Assembly: GCF_014805625.2 (NCBI RefSeq)
Contig: NW_023998417.1
Coordinates: 8,742,343-8,806,342 of the forward strand
DNA: 64,000 nt
Direction of reading: 5' to 3'
Source of the DNA: Glossina fuscipes
Taxonomy: Eukaryota; Arthropoda; Insecta; Diptera; Glossinidae
Part shown: positions 1 through 11,587 of the stretch, piece by piece
How the letters are laid out: every line of letters begins with the position of its first letter
How positions within the stretch are numbered: position 1 is the first letter of the stretch
Position numbers and translations under genes: made by a program
Notes under the pieces: model-generated
Seen by the model: only the letters and a program-made list of their open reading frames with translations
Told to the model about the DNA's origin: nothing
Database searches by the model: none

Positions 1-227
1 ATGGGCAAATGAACAGATGGGCAAAATGGACAGATGGACAGATGGATATTTAGAATTAGTATCTGATATTAATCAAGAATACATAGACTTTACAGACTCT
101 TTCAAGTTTTTTTTCTGGGTTTTGTAAAAAAAAACCTTTTAGTAAAATGAATATATGACCATCTTTCGGCGGTGGGTATAAAACCTACGTATTTAATACA
201 TTTCGAACCAATGCTTATGTAACTTTT

Positions 228-248
228 TCTCTCTCTCTCTCTCTCTCT
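228..248. repeat. (CT)n microsatellite
   Basis: About ten CT units followed by a T run. Simple sequence in non-coding DNA. Confidence 0.9.
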
Positions 249-3200
249 TTTTTTTGTGTGAAAAAATCATATTTGCACTTAATGAAAGTGAAGAAAACAA
301 AGAACAGTGTGTTGATTATAATTTTGCCATATAGTGTAAAATCCTTATGGGTTTCTTGAAGTAGAAGGAAAGTTTTTCTTTTAAATTTTTTATTAAAACC
401 AACTGAAATTGTGATGCATGTTAGATTCTTGACAGTTTCTAGTTATTGTACGTCAAAGCTGCTTTATGCAATGAACAAAGTTAGCTAAAATGTTTTTCTC
501 TATTTATATAAATTGTTTAAATTTTTTATTATTTTTAAATTTTCTTTTTCATATATAAAATTATAAATTTTCTTTTAGGCGTACTGCATATTTCATATTG
601 TTCATGTATATGTTATTATTTTGCCATATAGATGTAATGTCCTTCTAACCTTAGATTTAATTGGTATTTTGTTGTGTTTGTTTTTCGTTTTTTTGTCCGA
701 AAATATGCTATACATTTCTTTGAAAAAATATGGGGCTAATAAAAAAGCTTTTTGGGATCTTTTTGCTTTTCCTTCCCTCTTGTCAGAAAGAGCTTATGAA
801 GTTTGTGGGAATATATAAAATATGTGGGAGGACTTAAGTCTAACTTTCATCAATTTGGAATCATTTTCTGAGTCGCTGAGTTTGTCCAACTTAGGTTTGT
901 CCATGTATTTCGCATAATGTTTGCAAATTTCGAGTCATTCTGGCAAGGGCTAACCTTATTCAAAACGGATTGGATCCGACTAAGAAAACTAATTCCGCCT
1001 TTACTTGCAAGCGGGGCATAATTTTTTTGGTATTTTATCTCGAAAATAGACAAACAAGTGTAGTAAGTGAAATTGTGTAAGGCATTTAATATTCGGCGCG
1101 ATCCGATTACAACGTTTTTACTATTTCCGGATTAGGCCATACCTAACTGAATTAAAATATTTTTTTATTTTTTTTTATTTTATAAACTCAATTCATTTTC
1201 AATTCTTAATAATAAATATATATATAATAATAAAGAGCATTTTTTTGAATAATGAAATTTCAAGTTAATTTGATTTCAAAATCATTTTCCTCCGTCCAGC
1301 ATATATAATGAAAATTTTTCATATTGACCAAGGGTAAAGAATATCGTTTCATTGAGTGATTCAATTAAGTCGATTCGATAAGGAATTGTACGAATTTTCG
1401 ACTTCAAACTTTAAAGTGCAAATATGTGTTTCATAAAAACTCTTTACATTGATAATATAAGATGAACTTAGGCTAAATAGAGGACAAATTAAAAAGCTGT
1501 TGTTTTGTACATATAACTTCGAGAATTATCGTGAGAGAGATAAAAAAAAAAAAAAAAAAAAAAAAATGATTAGCTAATGATTCAAGAAGAAGAATGTAGT
1601 TCAATTTGTGACGACGAACTCTTCTTGTAAATGCATTTGTAATCGCAAAAGTTGCCGAATTAGTCATCAAATTGGCTAAGTATTATGTTAAACAACGTCC
1701 AAATGAAGAACTTTTCAATGTAATTAAAACCAATTATGCAGTTTCAGGCAAAACAAAAACAATTACAAACTAAGTTCTTTGAAACGTTAATTAGCAGCCC
1801 ATTTCCTTGGAAAATTTTCGTTTTTAAAATGCATAAAATTACTTAAAATTACTTTAACACTTACCGAAGGAAAACAGTTCATTAGCGTGGAACTCATTCA
1901 TTACTTGTGTAACCTCACCCAGTACACGTACATATATATACATATATATATATATACTTTCAGAGCTCCTGAAATTAGAAAAGATACATAGAAACTTTTA
2001 AGTAATTACATAACTCGAAAATCATATATTTAAAGTATTTCATCAAGCGAGTGACTCTATAGTCTTTCTTTCTAATAATCAAATATTGAAGATTTCAAAC
2101 TTATTTAAAGTAATCGTAGAGACATACGATTTTAAAAATATCGAGAGGAGAGACTTTCAATTAATTCTGATCGGTAATATCGGCAACATTCTCTTCACTC
2201 GTTTTACAAGTACAATAAAAATCTCCTCTTACTCGTACAATTACTCGAATTTTTTCACAACACTTTCAAACTGTTCCCCATTATTATGATCATTACTATT
2301 GTTCTTCTTCATCTGATATATTTTTTTTAATAGCTCTTGCTCTCCTTGCTCTCGTTCTTATATATGTTTAATACTTTGTTTGACAATATCAAGCATATAA
2401 AAAGTTGATCGCTTCATTATATGTATATAGGTATATATGAAACTGAACTAGTTCAAAATGATAATGCTATGAATATATTCTCGGAAAGAAAATCAGCCTT
2501 CGTTCTTATGAAAAATCCAAATGCGTATTCAATAATGAAAAGATGAAAAATGAATTATTATTTCATATATACCGTACAGTCAGTCAGTCAGTCGTTCATT
2601 TTTTATACAAAAAATTTATATGAATTTGTAATTCAACGAAGAAATGAAATGAATAGTAAAACTACAAGTACTTACAATAATAATAACCTTCACCTTCCAA
2701 GTTCATATAAAGATTATTTTTTCAAGCGTAAATGGTTGTGCGGTTAAACAAGTTGCCTATGAAAGGTGATGTTTTTTAGTTATCATATTCTTATTAAAGG
2801 ATAATCCGCTTGCACAAGGTTACGCGTATATAAAATATGCTTAAACTTATGAGTTACGCGTAGGCTTAAAAGTTTATCGTTTTCAGCTAAAATACTTTTT
2901 TTTTTGTTTTATAATTATATGTTAGAGATGCGTAAAATGTAGTATTATTAAGAATTTTTCTTTCATTTTTTTTTTGTTCTTTAGGCTCGTCATCAGAGTA
3001 CAACAATAATTTATGTGAAATTTACTTAATTAGAAAAATGCTATCGTCTTCTTGATCATCATGCAATTTAATGCAATATATTTAGATCTTAGATCCTTAT
3101 CTTAGATAGTGGATAGCAACCTTTAATTAAAAAAAAAAAAAACGGAAATCTATCCTTAAGATATTTAAGAAGAATTAAAGAAAAATAAATGGAAAATGCA

Positions 3201-3852
3201 TTTGATCCGCCAATAAATATCCGGTTATCTACATCACTTTCATTCATTTGCGGGATCTAAAGAATTTTCATATATTCATTATATTCGTATTAGTCAAATG
3301 GATAGTGGAAATTCATTAAACAACGTGGCATAGTTTCAAAAAAAAGGTGAAAAAATATTTACATAAACTTATTGGAAATAATCTACGCATTTCACTAGAC
3401 AATCCTATTTTAAGGATATCGTAAGAATTTTGAATGAAAATAATGAAAATTGTTCGAATTATGTCGCGGGCCGTTTTCAAAAATCATCGTATGGGAAAAG
3501 CGCATTTCAAGTTTCAAATGCTCATATGTTGTGAACACACAATTATGTTCAATCAATCAATTTATTGATCATTCAAAATTTTTCATATCTACTAAAATTG
3601 TCATTCTGGCCTTATCCCTTAATTAATTTATTTATATGTCACATATCGTATTTATAAAATTGCAGTTTATTGAAGAGAAAGCTTAACCAGCTTAAAAGAA
3701 GGCACAAATAAGTATATAATCGAAATATTTGCTGCTCATGAAAATAAAACATGAGCTCAAAGCTTTGTATATTTCTGTTTAGTTTTTTTATAAGAATTTT
3801 AGTATATTAAAAAAATTGACGAGAGGGCGACACATATATAGATACATGGATG

Positions 3853-3865
3853 GATAGATAGATAG

Positions 3866-3916
<51 letters not shown>
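3853..3916. repeat. (GATA)n then (TA)n compound microsatellite
   Basis: GATA-type units pass directly into a long alternating TA run. The minus-strand ORF across it, rich in Tyr and Ile, is an artefact of the repeat. Confidence 0.9.
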
Positions 3917-3924
<8 letters not shown>

Positions 3925-5765
3925 ATATATATAGATGTATATTTGAGGATTTTTTTAAAAAGATACATAACTTAAAAAATAGCATTTTTCTGCTTGATTT
4001 ATCTTTCTGTTTCAATAATTTATGATATACGTCATTGATCAAATATAATAATAAAAAAAAAAAAAACAATTTTTATTAGTGAATATTGTCTGTAGTAAGA
4101 TAAATTCATTGGAATAATATTTTTATTATTGAACAATTTTTTAATGAATATTGACTTTAGTAGATTGTAATAAAAATTTTATTTTACAAAAAAATTCTCA
4201 GAAATCACTTTCGCATCATATACCGACTGAAACTATACAAAGACGACGTACAGTCATATTTTAGCAAAATTGCGTAATGACTTGTCTATATATCTGCCTA
4301 TTGATCCATCCCCGCCAATGATGGTCACAACATTTGTGATAGAAACCTGAAGTTAAATCTGAAGCTTGGCATGTAATTTAAAAGCAAATATTGGGTTTGA
4401 AAACGGACATGGACTGGCATTGGCGCTTGCTTACTATTGGAAAAAGCTTTCAAATAATAAAAAAATATTAAATAATAATAATATAATGTTAACTCGAAAG
4501 TGATTGCGAGAGAGGGTATAAAAACTTTCGAATAAATAATCGTCAAAATCATGGATCCTTTCGTAGCATAGCTATCCGTTTTTTTACTTATTTTTTGATC
4601 GTTCAATTTGCTTAATTGCAATAAGCCACACGCCCTGCGCTCGTACAAGATAATATTAACAGAGCAATAGTCACTTACGACACGTTATTATAGATGATGA
4701 ATGACCCAAAGCACGACACAATTTTAAAACAAAGTCCCTATACCGTTACAATAAAAAGGTGAACATTCTTTCCGCAAAACTTTGTGAGCACGCAGGCGTC
4801 TTAAAGCCGGAAATACATGTAATGCGATTGTATCCTCAAGCATTGTCGACTTAACACGCAGTTTATTAACAAAATGATTACTTTTTTCTGGAGATAAGAT
4901 GAAAGAGTGGGATGTCGTCGACATATCGATCACGGAGAAAGCCACTTATGCCTCAGACGAACTTCCAGTATCTATCTAACTCTGCCTATTAATATATAAA
5001 AAAAAACTTTATAGATCGATTCTTTTTTTGCATCAAGCTTCCTGTTACGTTAACCTTTTAGGTAGGGCTGTAAATAAGACAAATTATAGCTTCTAGTCAG
5101 TGACGGAGACTTTTCTTGACTTTTCTGTTTTTGCTGTGAATTTGTGAAACTATTTTCATCAGATTTTGGATTAACATCACTTGTTTTTTTTAGCTCTCTA
5201 TATTAAGCTCTCTATTTCTTAGCTATTACTAGGCGATCACACATGTGCTTCTTCAACTTTTCGTCGCAAATTGTCGACCGCAAAATATCCGGCAAACAGA
5301 TGACAGATTAAAATAGCTATGCTACAACTGCTAGTGACGACCAAAAAAAGGAAGACCTCCGAGGCGTTTTGTTGATGAAAAACCACAATAGTATTTGGTG
5401 ACCTTTTAAAATCCGTCCCAAAGCGAATATAAATTTTGCACTCATTTTGTATGGAATTATAAAAAAAAAAAATAAAATAAAAAAAAAAACTATAAAATTT
5501 AAGATGATTCGCTAACTAATTTTCAACCTTTAATGTAAATGAAAAGAGTAGATTGGGCTAACTTTACGCTAGTAAAAATTCAAGGTTATCTCACTTAAGA
5601 CCCACTTTTGAGTTTAAGCAAAAATTTTGAATTTTCCCATGTTTCTTTTGTATTCGTTGCGCTGGCTGGCACTAATGCCTTAAGCAAAGATATTTGTTAT
5701 TCTGCAAATTTTACTTCTTTCTTGTGCACTACTATCGCAAAACGTGTTTTATTTGAATACTTCCG

Positions 5766-5792
5766 TACACACACACACACACACACACACAC
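5766..5792. repeat. (AC)n microsatellite
   Basis: About 13 uninterrupted AC units in non-coding sequence. Confidence 0.9.
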
Positions 5793-6671
5793 ATGGGAAC
5801 ATTTACGTTTACGTAAATCTATTTACTTTTATATAAGCTGTAGTTAATTTTATATTTGCTTCATTTCGTAACAAGTTGTGGCATGCTTTAGTTAAACGTT
5901 CTGTAAATGCGAGTATAGCATAGATACCATTAGGAGGTACACATTTGGCCAATTCATATAAATTTTGTGTGTATGTATATAATGTATGCAAAAAATATAT
6001 GTATATATCTATCGGTGTATATGTACATTTGTATCTGTACAATATTACGAAATGTTTTCTTTACTGTGCAGTATTGTGTTATATGCAAATAAAATTCAAG
6101 GTCACTGTCAACTGGCATTCATTGTCTAGAGCAAAAATGTCGGACAGTTGCATGAAACTTTTTAAAGAAATAATAATATTTTTCACTTTCACTTCATTGT
6201 ACATTGTAAGACTTACGTAAAATTATCAACACTTGCTTATAGAGATTGTTAGAAATCTACATGAATTTAACATATTATTATATAAAAGTTTTTATCCATT
6301 TCTTTTTTTTTTCTCTTTTACTAATATTTATATTCGAAATTCAAAGGAACGCATATGCATATCCTTTTGAATTTGGATTTCTTTGAATTCAAATATGCAG
6401 ACAGCCAGTACTTAATGTAATCCATTTCCGCTTCGTTTTTCCAATATCCGGTTGTTAGCAAAAATTTTAAGGTCATAAGCATTAAAATGTCATATTGTTG
6501 CCTTAACTAGTTTGTTTGTTAAGAGTTCTCTTTCAACAACGTTTACAGTTAAATCAACAAACCGGAAATTTACTCTAAGCCTGTCCACTATGTATGCCAT
6601 ATATGCTATACATTGATTAATAAATTTCAAATGCAGTGAACAGAAGTTCTCCTCCCTCCTACCCCTTTCCC

Positions 6672-6672
<1 letters not shown>

Positions 6673-6706
<34 letters not shown>
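6673..6706. repeat. Long poly-A run (about 34 A)
   Basis: Uninterrupted A homopolymer preceded by a C-rich stretch. It could be a retroposed tail or simple slippage; I see no retroposed gene beside it. Confidence 0.85.
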
Positions 6707-6708
<2 letters not shown>

Positions 6709-8577
6709 AATAATACATTTTAACTTTGCAGTACATATTACAGTAGCCCGCCTCATAACACGGTGAATTCCTTCCCTGATTTTATATCACGATGTTGTAC
6801 GAGTCACTTAGGTTACACAAATACAATTTTTGTTGTGTGTTTTTTCACAACAATGACATAGAAACTTATCAATATCTTTTCTTTTATGGACTTAACCGTT
6901 TCATGGATTACTGGATTGTTGGAACTAAAAGGTAATAAAATCGTAAGATCCGTCTCATTTTATACCATACTGACATCAGTCAGATAGAAGACTGTAGAAA
7001 ACTGCGGAAAGGGAAAAGAGGTTCCTTTCCCAAGTCAAGATAGCCGCCTAGCTTGCCTATAATAGGGACGGATGGACGGACGTATACGAGCTTCATCATT
7101 TTTAAGATTGAAATTTTTTGCCTAAAATCTAGGAAACCACTTTATAAATGTTTAGTAGCTTACTGGGTTTTCGCTTCAAGCCTTCAAGCCAATCATTTCC
7201 GTGACTTCGGGCGTCACGTATTTATGCGATCCATCTCTTTACACTTTTACATATACTAAACGGCCACCTATCCACATCTCACACTTGTAGCGTGCAAACA
7301 CCAATATCTAAGTTAACTATAGTTCGAAAAGTTCGTGAAAGGTGAAAATGAACGCGTCAGGTACCTTTTATGACTCATCCTAGCAGTTGCAATAGAAATG
7401 GCGAAAAAGCGAAATATAATTGTTACAAAATGTCAAACAAATGAAATATTAGACATTGATGATGTGAAAAGTTAATGTGACCAATCCAAGTCGTTATATA
7501 TATTACGGAACAAGTGTTCGAAGTGTAATGAAAGCGTTTAATGTTATCGAAAAAACAGACGCAATGAATGACGCCGAAAGCCATTTCAATTATAAATTGC
7601 TATTAACGCTCTGTGGGTAGCATAAAAGTGAACGCTACTCTTTTTTTTTTTTTATACATATATATATATTTTTATTGCTTTCGTTTCAATACGAAATGAA
7701 CAAATTGTGATAAAATAAAAAAATTAAGTCGTTTCTTTTCTCATCATAAAACATTCATCGCTGAAGAGGTTAAGAAAAGAAAACGAAAAAAAAAAAAACA
7801 TTTTAATTATGGAAAACTTAAAAGTTACTATTTAATTAAATTGATCAAAAACAGAATTAGTTAACTAACCATACATGAAAATATTAAACAATTTGATAGT
7901 TAGTTCATTTAATTTTGATAAATAAACTTTTCCGGCTTCTTCTTACATCTAGCTGATGTTATTTGTCAATATAAGTAACCGTGAGCGTTACGCTAATCCT
8001 TTGCACTTAACTTTTATAAAGCATGTGAAATCTATAAAAGGAAAAAAATCCTTATATAAACTAATAAACAAGAAAGTAGAAAGCCATGTGATTATCTAGT
8101 ACAAAAGGGAGGATCGTAACAGATGTGGATACGAACTATGAGTGAGCGACCGGTAATATTAACTCGCCAATCAGCTAAGATATATATAAAAGCTTGGCTA
8201 CCAGTAATAACAAATATCTTAAGTTTAATAGCGTATCAGTTGCAGCATTAAATATTAAAGGTTAACTTAAGTGCGCGGTACCTAAGGCGGATACATTAAG
8301 AAGGCTTGATTTGATGATGTTTAAGAGATTCGATATTGAGAGAAAGGCATGAAGTTGAAGAACTTATGGCATATACCAGGGCACTTAAGAAGAAAACCTC
8401 CGCTGGTAGTATTTTCATATAGACTAAGGAATCCCAACCCGGTATCCTAAAAGCAAGCTTGTAAACTGCGTTATACCTCTGCAAGGAAGCCGACGCAACA
8501 GAGGCTTATTCAAATTTTTTCATATGACGACTGTTTCAATATGCAGGGTTACCTATAAAAGACCAATCCCTTCAACA

Positions 8578-8578
<1 letters not shown>

Positions 8579-8614
<36 letters not shown>
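8579..8614. repeat. (CA)n microsatellite
   Basis: About 18 CA units, uninterrupted. Confidence 0.9.
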
Positions 8615-8615
<1 letters not shown>

Positions 8616-9238
8616 CACTCAATAAGTTCATAGGATGACATATAGATGTTGTGCATGCTAACGAATCCGTATGATCTTCGAACGTTACGTCTCCTTTTGT
8701 TAACCAATGAAAAAATCCGAACTTTGTGTAAACTATTGGTCGGAATCTTATGAAATTTTGACATAATTCTTTTAAGGCTTTGCCATACTTAAAAATCGTA
8801 CGAATTCGTCAGCAGTTTGTATGTGTCATCCTACGATCTCACTGAGCAATGACGCCTTACATATCAATTATATTGTCTTCAAAGCACATTTCCAGATACC
8901 GTCAAACGGACTGACCTAATCAGTATACCTTTCAATTTTCGAATAACACTTGAAATAGTAAAATACTTATTAGACTGTAGTATAAAAATAATTAAAATTT
9001 CTTGCACATGTGTTTCAATACAGTATATAAAAATGCTTTAAATTCTATTACTCACTGGCATTCAGTTCATCTTGATTATGCCTCAATGCATTGCGCTGAT
9101 AATTACCCTAATTACCCGTATTTTAATTGAAACAATGCAAAATCTATGTATATTATTAAGTCTTTATTTATGAGAAGAACGTCTTCTTAAAAAGAGAGAG
9201 AAAATAGACATAATAATCTAAATGAATCTCCCCGCTTA

Positions 9239-9256
9239 GAAGAAGAAGAAGAAGAA
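9239..9256. repeat. (GAA)n trinucleotide repeat
   Basis: Six GAA units about 180 bp upstream of the first M13 peptidase gene. Confidence 0.85.
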
Positions 9257-9333
9257 AATTTCTTTATATTTCTAAAATGGAATCTTTTTCTCTCTCACAC
9301 TCTTGAAGCCTGCAATAGAAATTTATTAAAATG

Positions 9334-9340
9334 TATAAAA
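9334..9340 (+). promoter_or_regulatory. Candidate TATA box of the first M13 peptidase gene
   Basis: A TATAAAA match lies about 105 bp upstream of the ATG at 9440. It would place a start site near 9365 and give a 5' UTR of about 75 nt. The paralogue on the other strand also has a TATA-like element close to its ATG. TATA-like words are common in such AT-rich DNA, so this is only suggestive. Confidence 0.4.
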
Positions 9341-9439
9341 ATCATATTTTTGCGGAAAATTATTATTTGCGGAAAACAGATTTTTTAGTATAACTTTAAT
9401 AAGCATTTGAAACAGTTTTGTTTTCTCTCACTTGGAAAT

Positions 9440-11551
9440 ATGCATCAAATTATCAGCGTTATTATCGCTTTAGCTGGCATTCTTGCGCTTTCAATGCCAA
9501 CGTTAACGCGTGCTGTCAATAATCAGACAACGATGACTAGATCAGATTTTAGCACAGAATTTGCAAAAATGATATTAAAACGTGCCAAGGCAGCTGAAAT
9601 CAGTTCAATGTTGGATACGAAAGTCAATCCATGTAATGATTTTTATACATACGCTTGCGGTAATTGGCATCATAGTAATCCCGCTCAATTATTTGGTGAT
9701 TTAATGACCGATAAATTTCAAATGCTTTCAAAAGCTTTAGATCGTAAATTAGCGGCATTACTAAATAATCCTAAACGTGGTGATAACTTAATTTTAGATA
9801 AAATTAAAGATTTTCATAATTCTTGCAAAATTGTCTTGGACGATCAGGAAACATATAAAATGAATTTGAAGAAAGTTTATCAAGAATTCGGTGAGTTTCC
9901 TTTCCTTACAAAAGCTGAACAAGAACAAGATCAAGAACAAGAACAAGATTTGGAATTTAATTGGTGGTTGACGGTGGCCAAAATACAAAGTACTTATGGT
10001 AAGGAAATTATATTATCATCAGATGTGATGGGTGATTTGAAAAATAATTCACAACCGAGAATTTATATCGGTGCACCGGAATATTCCACACCTGAATCTA
10101 GTACGAAAATCGTAAATATCGTACAAGAGATTTTAACTCGGGCACATTTACAAAAGCTATTCGCGTTGGATAAGAAGAAGGCTAAGGAAATCGCTCTTGA
10201 TATGTTGAAATTGGAACGAGCTTTGAAAAAGGGCACTACGGATGAACGACTCGGCAAAACAATGGAAAGCCTTGTAACCGAATACGATTTGCAGGATCTT
10301 AAGAAGAAATATGAAAAAACTTTAGATATTGAGAAATTTTTAGAGATAAGCTTGAATACAACCGAATTACCGCAATCAATTTATGTTTATGATGAAAGTT
10401 ATTTGGAGAATTTAGTCAAAGTATTGAATGAAACTGAAAACAGTACAATAACTACATACGTTTTATGGATGTTAATACAAGATTATATAATTGATAATAA
10501 CGACGATGAGCCGGATGTTTTTTGTGCAGATAAAACTAAAACATTTTTTAACAAATATATTGATCGATCCATTTACGAGCAATATCGTTCCGAAAGAGAT
10601 GAAAAAGAAATTTATGAACTATGGGATAATATTAAAAAAGCATTTCGAAATGAATTAATGGGCGATAAACTCGATTGGATATCGAATAGTACGCGTGAAT
10701 ATGCTTTAGAAAAATTGGCGGCCATGAATTTATCAATAAATGCTTACGATGAAGAGAACTTCACCGATTTCTATGGTTCATTAGAGATCGATTCAAAAAA
10801 TTATGTCCAAAATATACAAAATATTTTACGCAATGAAGTCAAGGATGATAATATTTTCGAATTAGATGAGTTAAATACGGATAAAGATGAAGCTCAGATT
10901 TTATCCTTTACACCGGCGTATAGTTTTTTAACCAATGGCATTAAAATACCGGTATCGATGTTGCAACCGCGTTTCTTCTGGGACACAAATTATCCACAAG
11001 CCATTAAATATGCTACGTTAGGCTATTTAATTGCTCACGAAATGATTCATGGTTTCGATGATGACGGCCGAACTTTCGATAAAGACGGTAACAGTCGCGA
11101 ATGGTGGGATCAAAAATCCACTTACGAATTTGAAGCTCGACGTAAATGCTTTCAAGCTCAATATCATAATTATAAATATGACGGTAAACGTTTACCGGAT
11201 AGTGTTTTACAAGCGGAAAATATAGCTGATAATGGAGCCGTCAAATTGGCTTATTCAGCTTATATGAATTGGTTGTATTCGCAACGTTCCAATACGCCTA
11301 ATATTGAAATGTTGGAAACACTTCCCGGTTTAGAGTTCAATAATCGTCAATTGTTTTTCATTAATTTCGCTCAGGTGTGGTGTGAAGACGTTCAAAGTCT
11401 ATTTAAATCGCATGTTGCTTCAGCCGATACACACGCACCCGGCATGTATCGAGTTATTGGTACATTATCTAATTTTCAAGAATTCTCATGGGTTTTCGAA
11501 TGTAAACCAAATGCACCAATGGATCCAGAATATAAATGTTCGATTTATTAA
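9440..11551 (+). CDS. Neprilysin-like M13 zinc metallopeptidase (secreted, intronless)
   Basis: Single-exon gene encoding about 703 residues. The frame is open from a TTG at 9407, but the first ATG is at 9440, an in-frame stop lies at 9386, and residues 1-25 from that ATG form a good hydrophobic signal peptide, so I start there. There is no separate stalk anchor, so the product is probably secreted. Family M13 proteins are zinc endopeptidases that cleave small peptides. The zinc site HEMIH is at about residues 533-537, and the third ligand Glu with its supporting Asp (ENIAD) is at about 593-597. The HAPGMYR segment near the end keeps the expected His and Arg. N-terminal Cys/Asp motifs (PCNDFYTYACGNW) fit the family. 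Odd points: the usual NAxY substrate-binding motif is replaced by TPAY, the C-terminal CxxW is CSIY, and there is a Gln/Glu/Asp-rich insertion at about residues 160-170. It resembles the Drosophila neprilysin-like (Nepl) group, many of which are testis-expressed; that comparison is from memory. Confidence 0.93.
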   Translation: MHQIISVIIALAGILALSMPTLTRAVNNQTTMTRSDFSTEFAKMILKRAKAAEISSMLDTKVNPCNDFYTYACGNWHHSNPAQLFGDLMTDKFQMLSKALDRKLAALLNNPKRGDNLILDKIKDFHNSCKIVLDDQETYKMNLKKVYQEFGEFPFLTKAEQEQDQEQEQDLEFNWWLTVAKIQSTYGKEIILSSDVMGDLKNNSQPRIYIGAPEYSTPESSTKIVNIVQEILTRAHLQKLFALDKKKAKEIALDMLKLERALKKGTTDERLGKTMESLVTEYDLQDLKKKYEKTLDIEKFLEISLNTTELPQSIYVYDESYLENLVKVLNETENSTITTYVLWMLIQDYIIDNNDDEPDVFCADKTKTFFNKYIDRSIYEQYRSERDEKEIYELWDNIKKAFRNELMGDKLDWISNSTREYALEKLAAMNLSINAYDEENFTDFYGSLEIDSKNYVQNIQNILRNEVKDDNIFELDELNTDKDEAQILSFTPAYSFLTNGIKIPVSMLQPRFFWDTNYPQAIKYATLGYLIAHEMIHGFDDDGRTFDKDGNSREWWDQKSTYEFEARRKCFQAQYHNYKYDGKRLPDSVLQAENIADNGAVKLAYSAYMNWLYSQRSNTPNIEMLETLPGLEFNNRQLFFINFAQVWCEDVQSLFKSHVASADTHAPGMYRVIGTLSNFQEFSWVFECKPNAPMDPEYKCSIY

Positions 11552-11581
11552 AGATTGTAAAAAAATTAAATTCTATAATTA

Positions 11582-11587
11582 AATAAA
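11582..11587 (+). terminator. Polyadenylation signal of the first M13 gene
   Basis: AATAAA about 30 nt after the stop codon, repeated just downstream within an A-rich tract. It would give a very short 3' UTR. Confidence 0.6.

Larger units (their letters stand above)
1..9320. other. AT-rich non-coding stretch with no supported gene
   Basis: I see no open reading frame with protein-family character in this stretch; the short ORFs are low-complexity or start at non-ATG codons. It contains many homopolymer runs and microsatellites (listed separately) and short tracts of the GACGGACAGACAG type at the left edge and near 7068. Such tracts are typical of degenerate dispersed fly repeats. It may be intergenic, or it may be part of a far-upstream intron of the PAQR4-like gene, whose first coding exon I could not find. 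Confidence 0.6.

Noticed and set aside
3788..4069. Tyr/Ile-rich minus-strand ORF
   Set aside because: Product of a TA/GATA microsatellite.
9407..9439. Upstream extension of the first M13 peptidase from a TTG codon
   Set aside because: The codon at 9407 is TTG; the first ATG in frame is at 9440 and gives a proper signal peptide.
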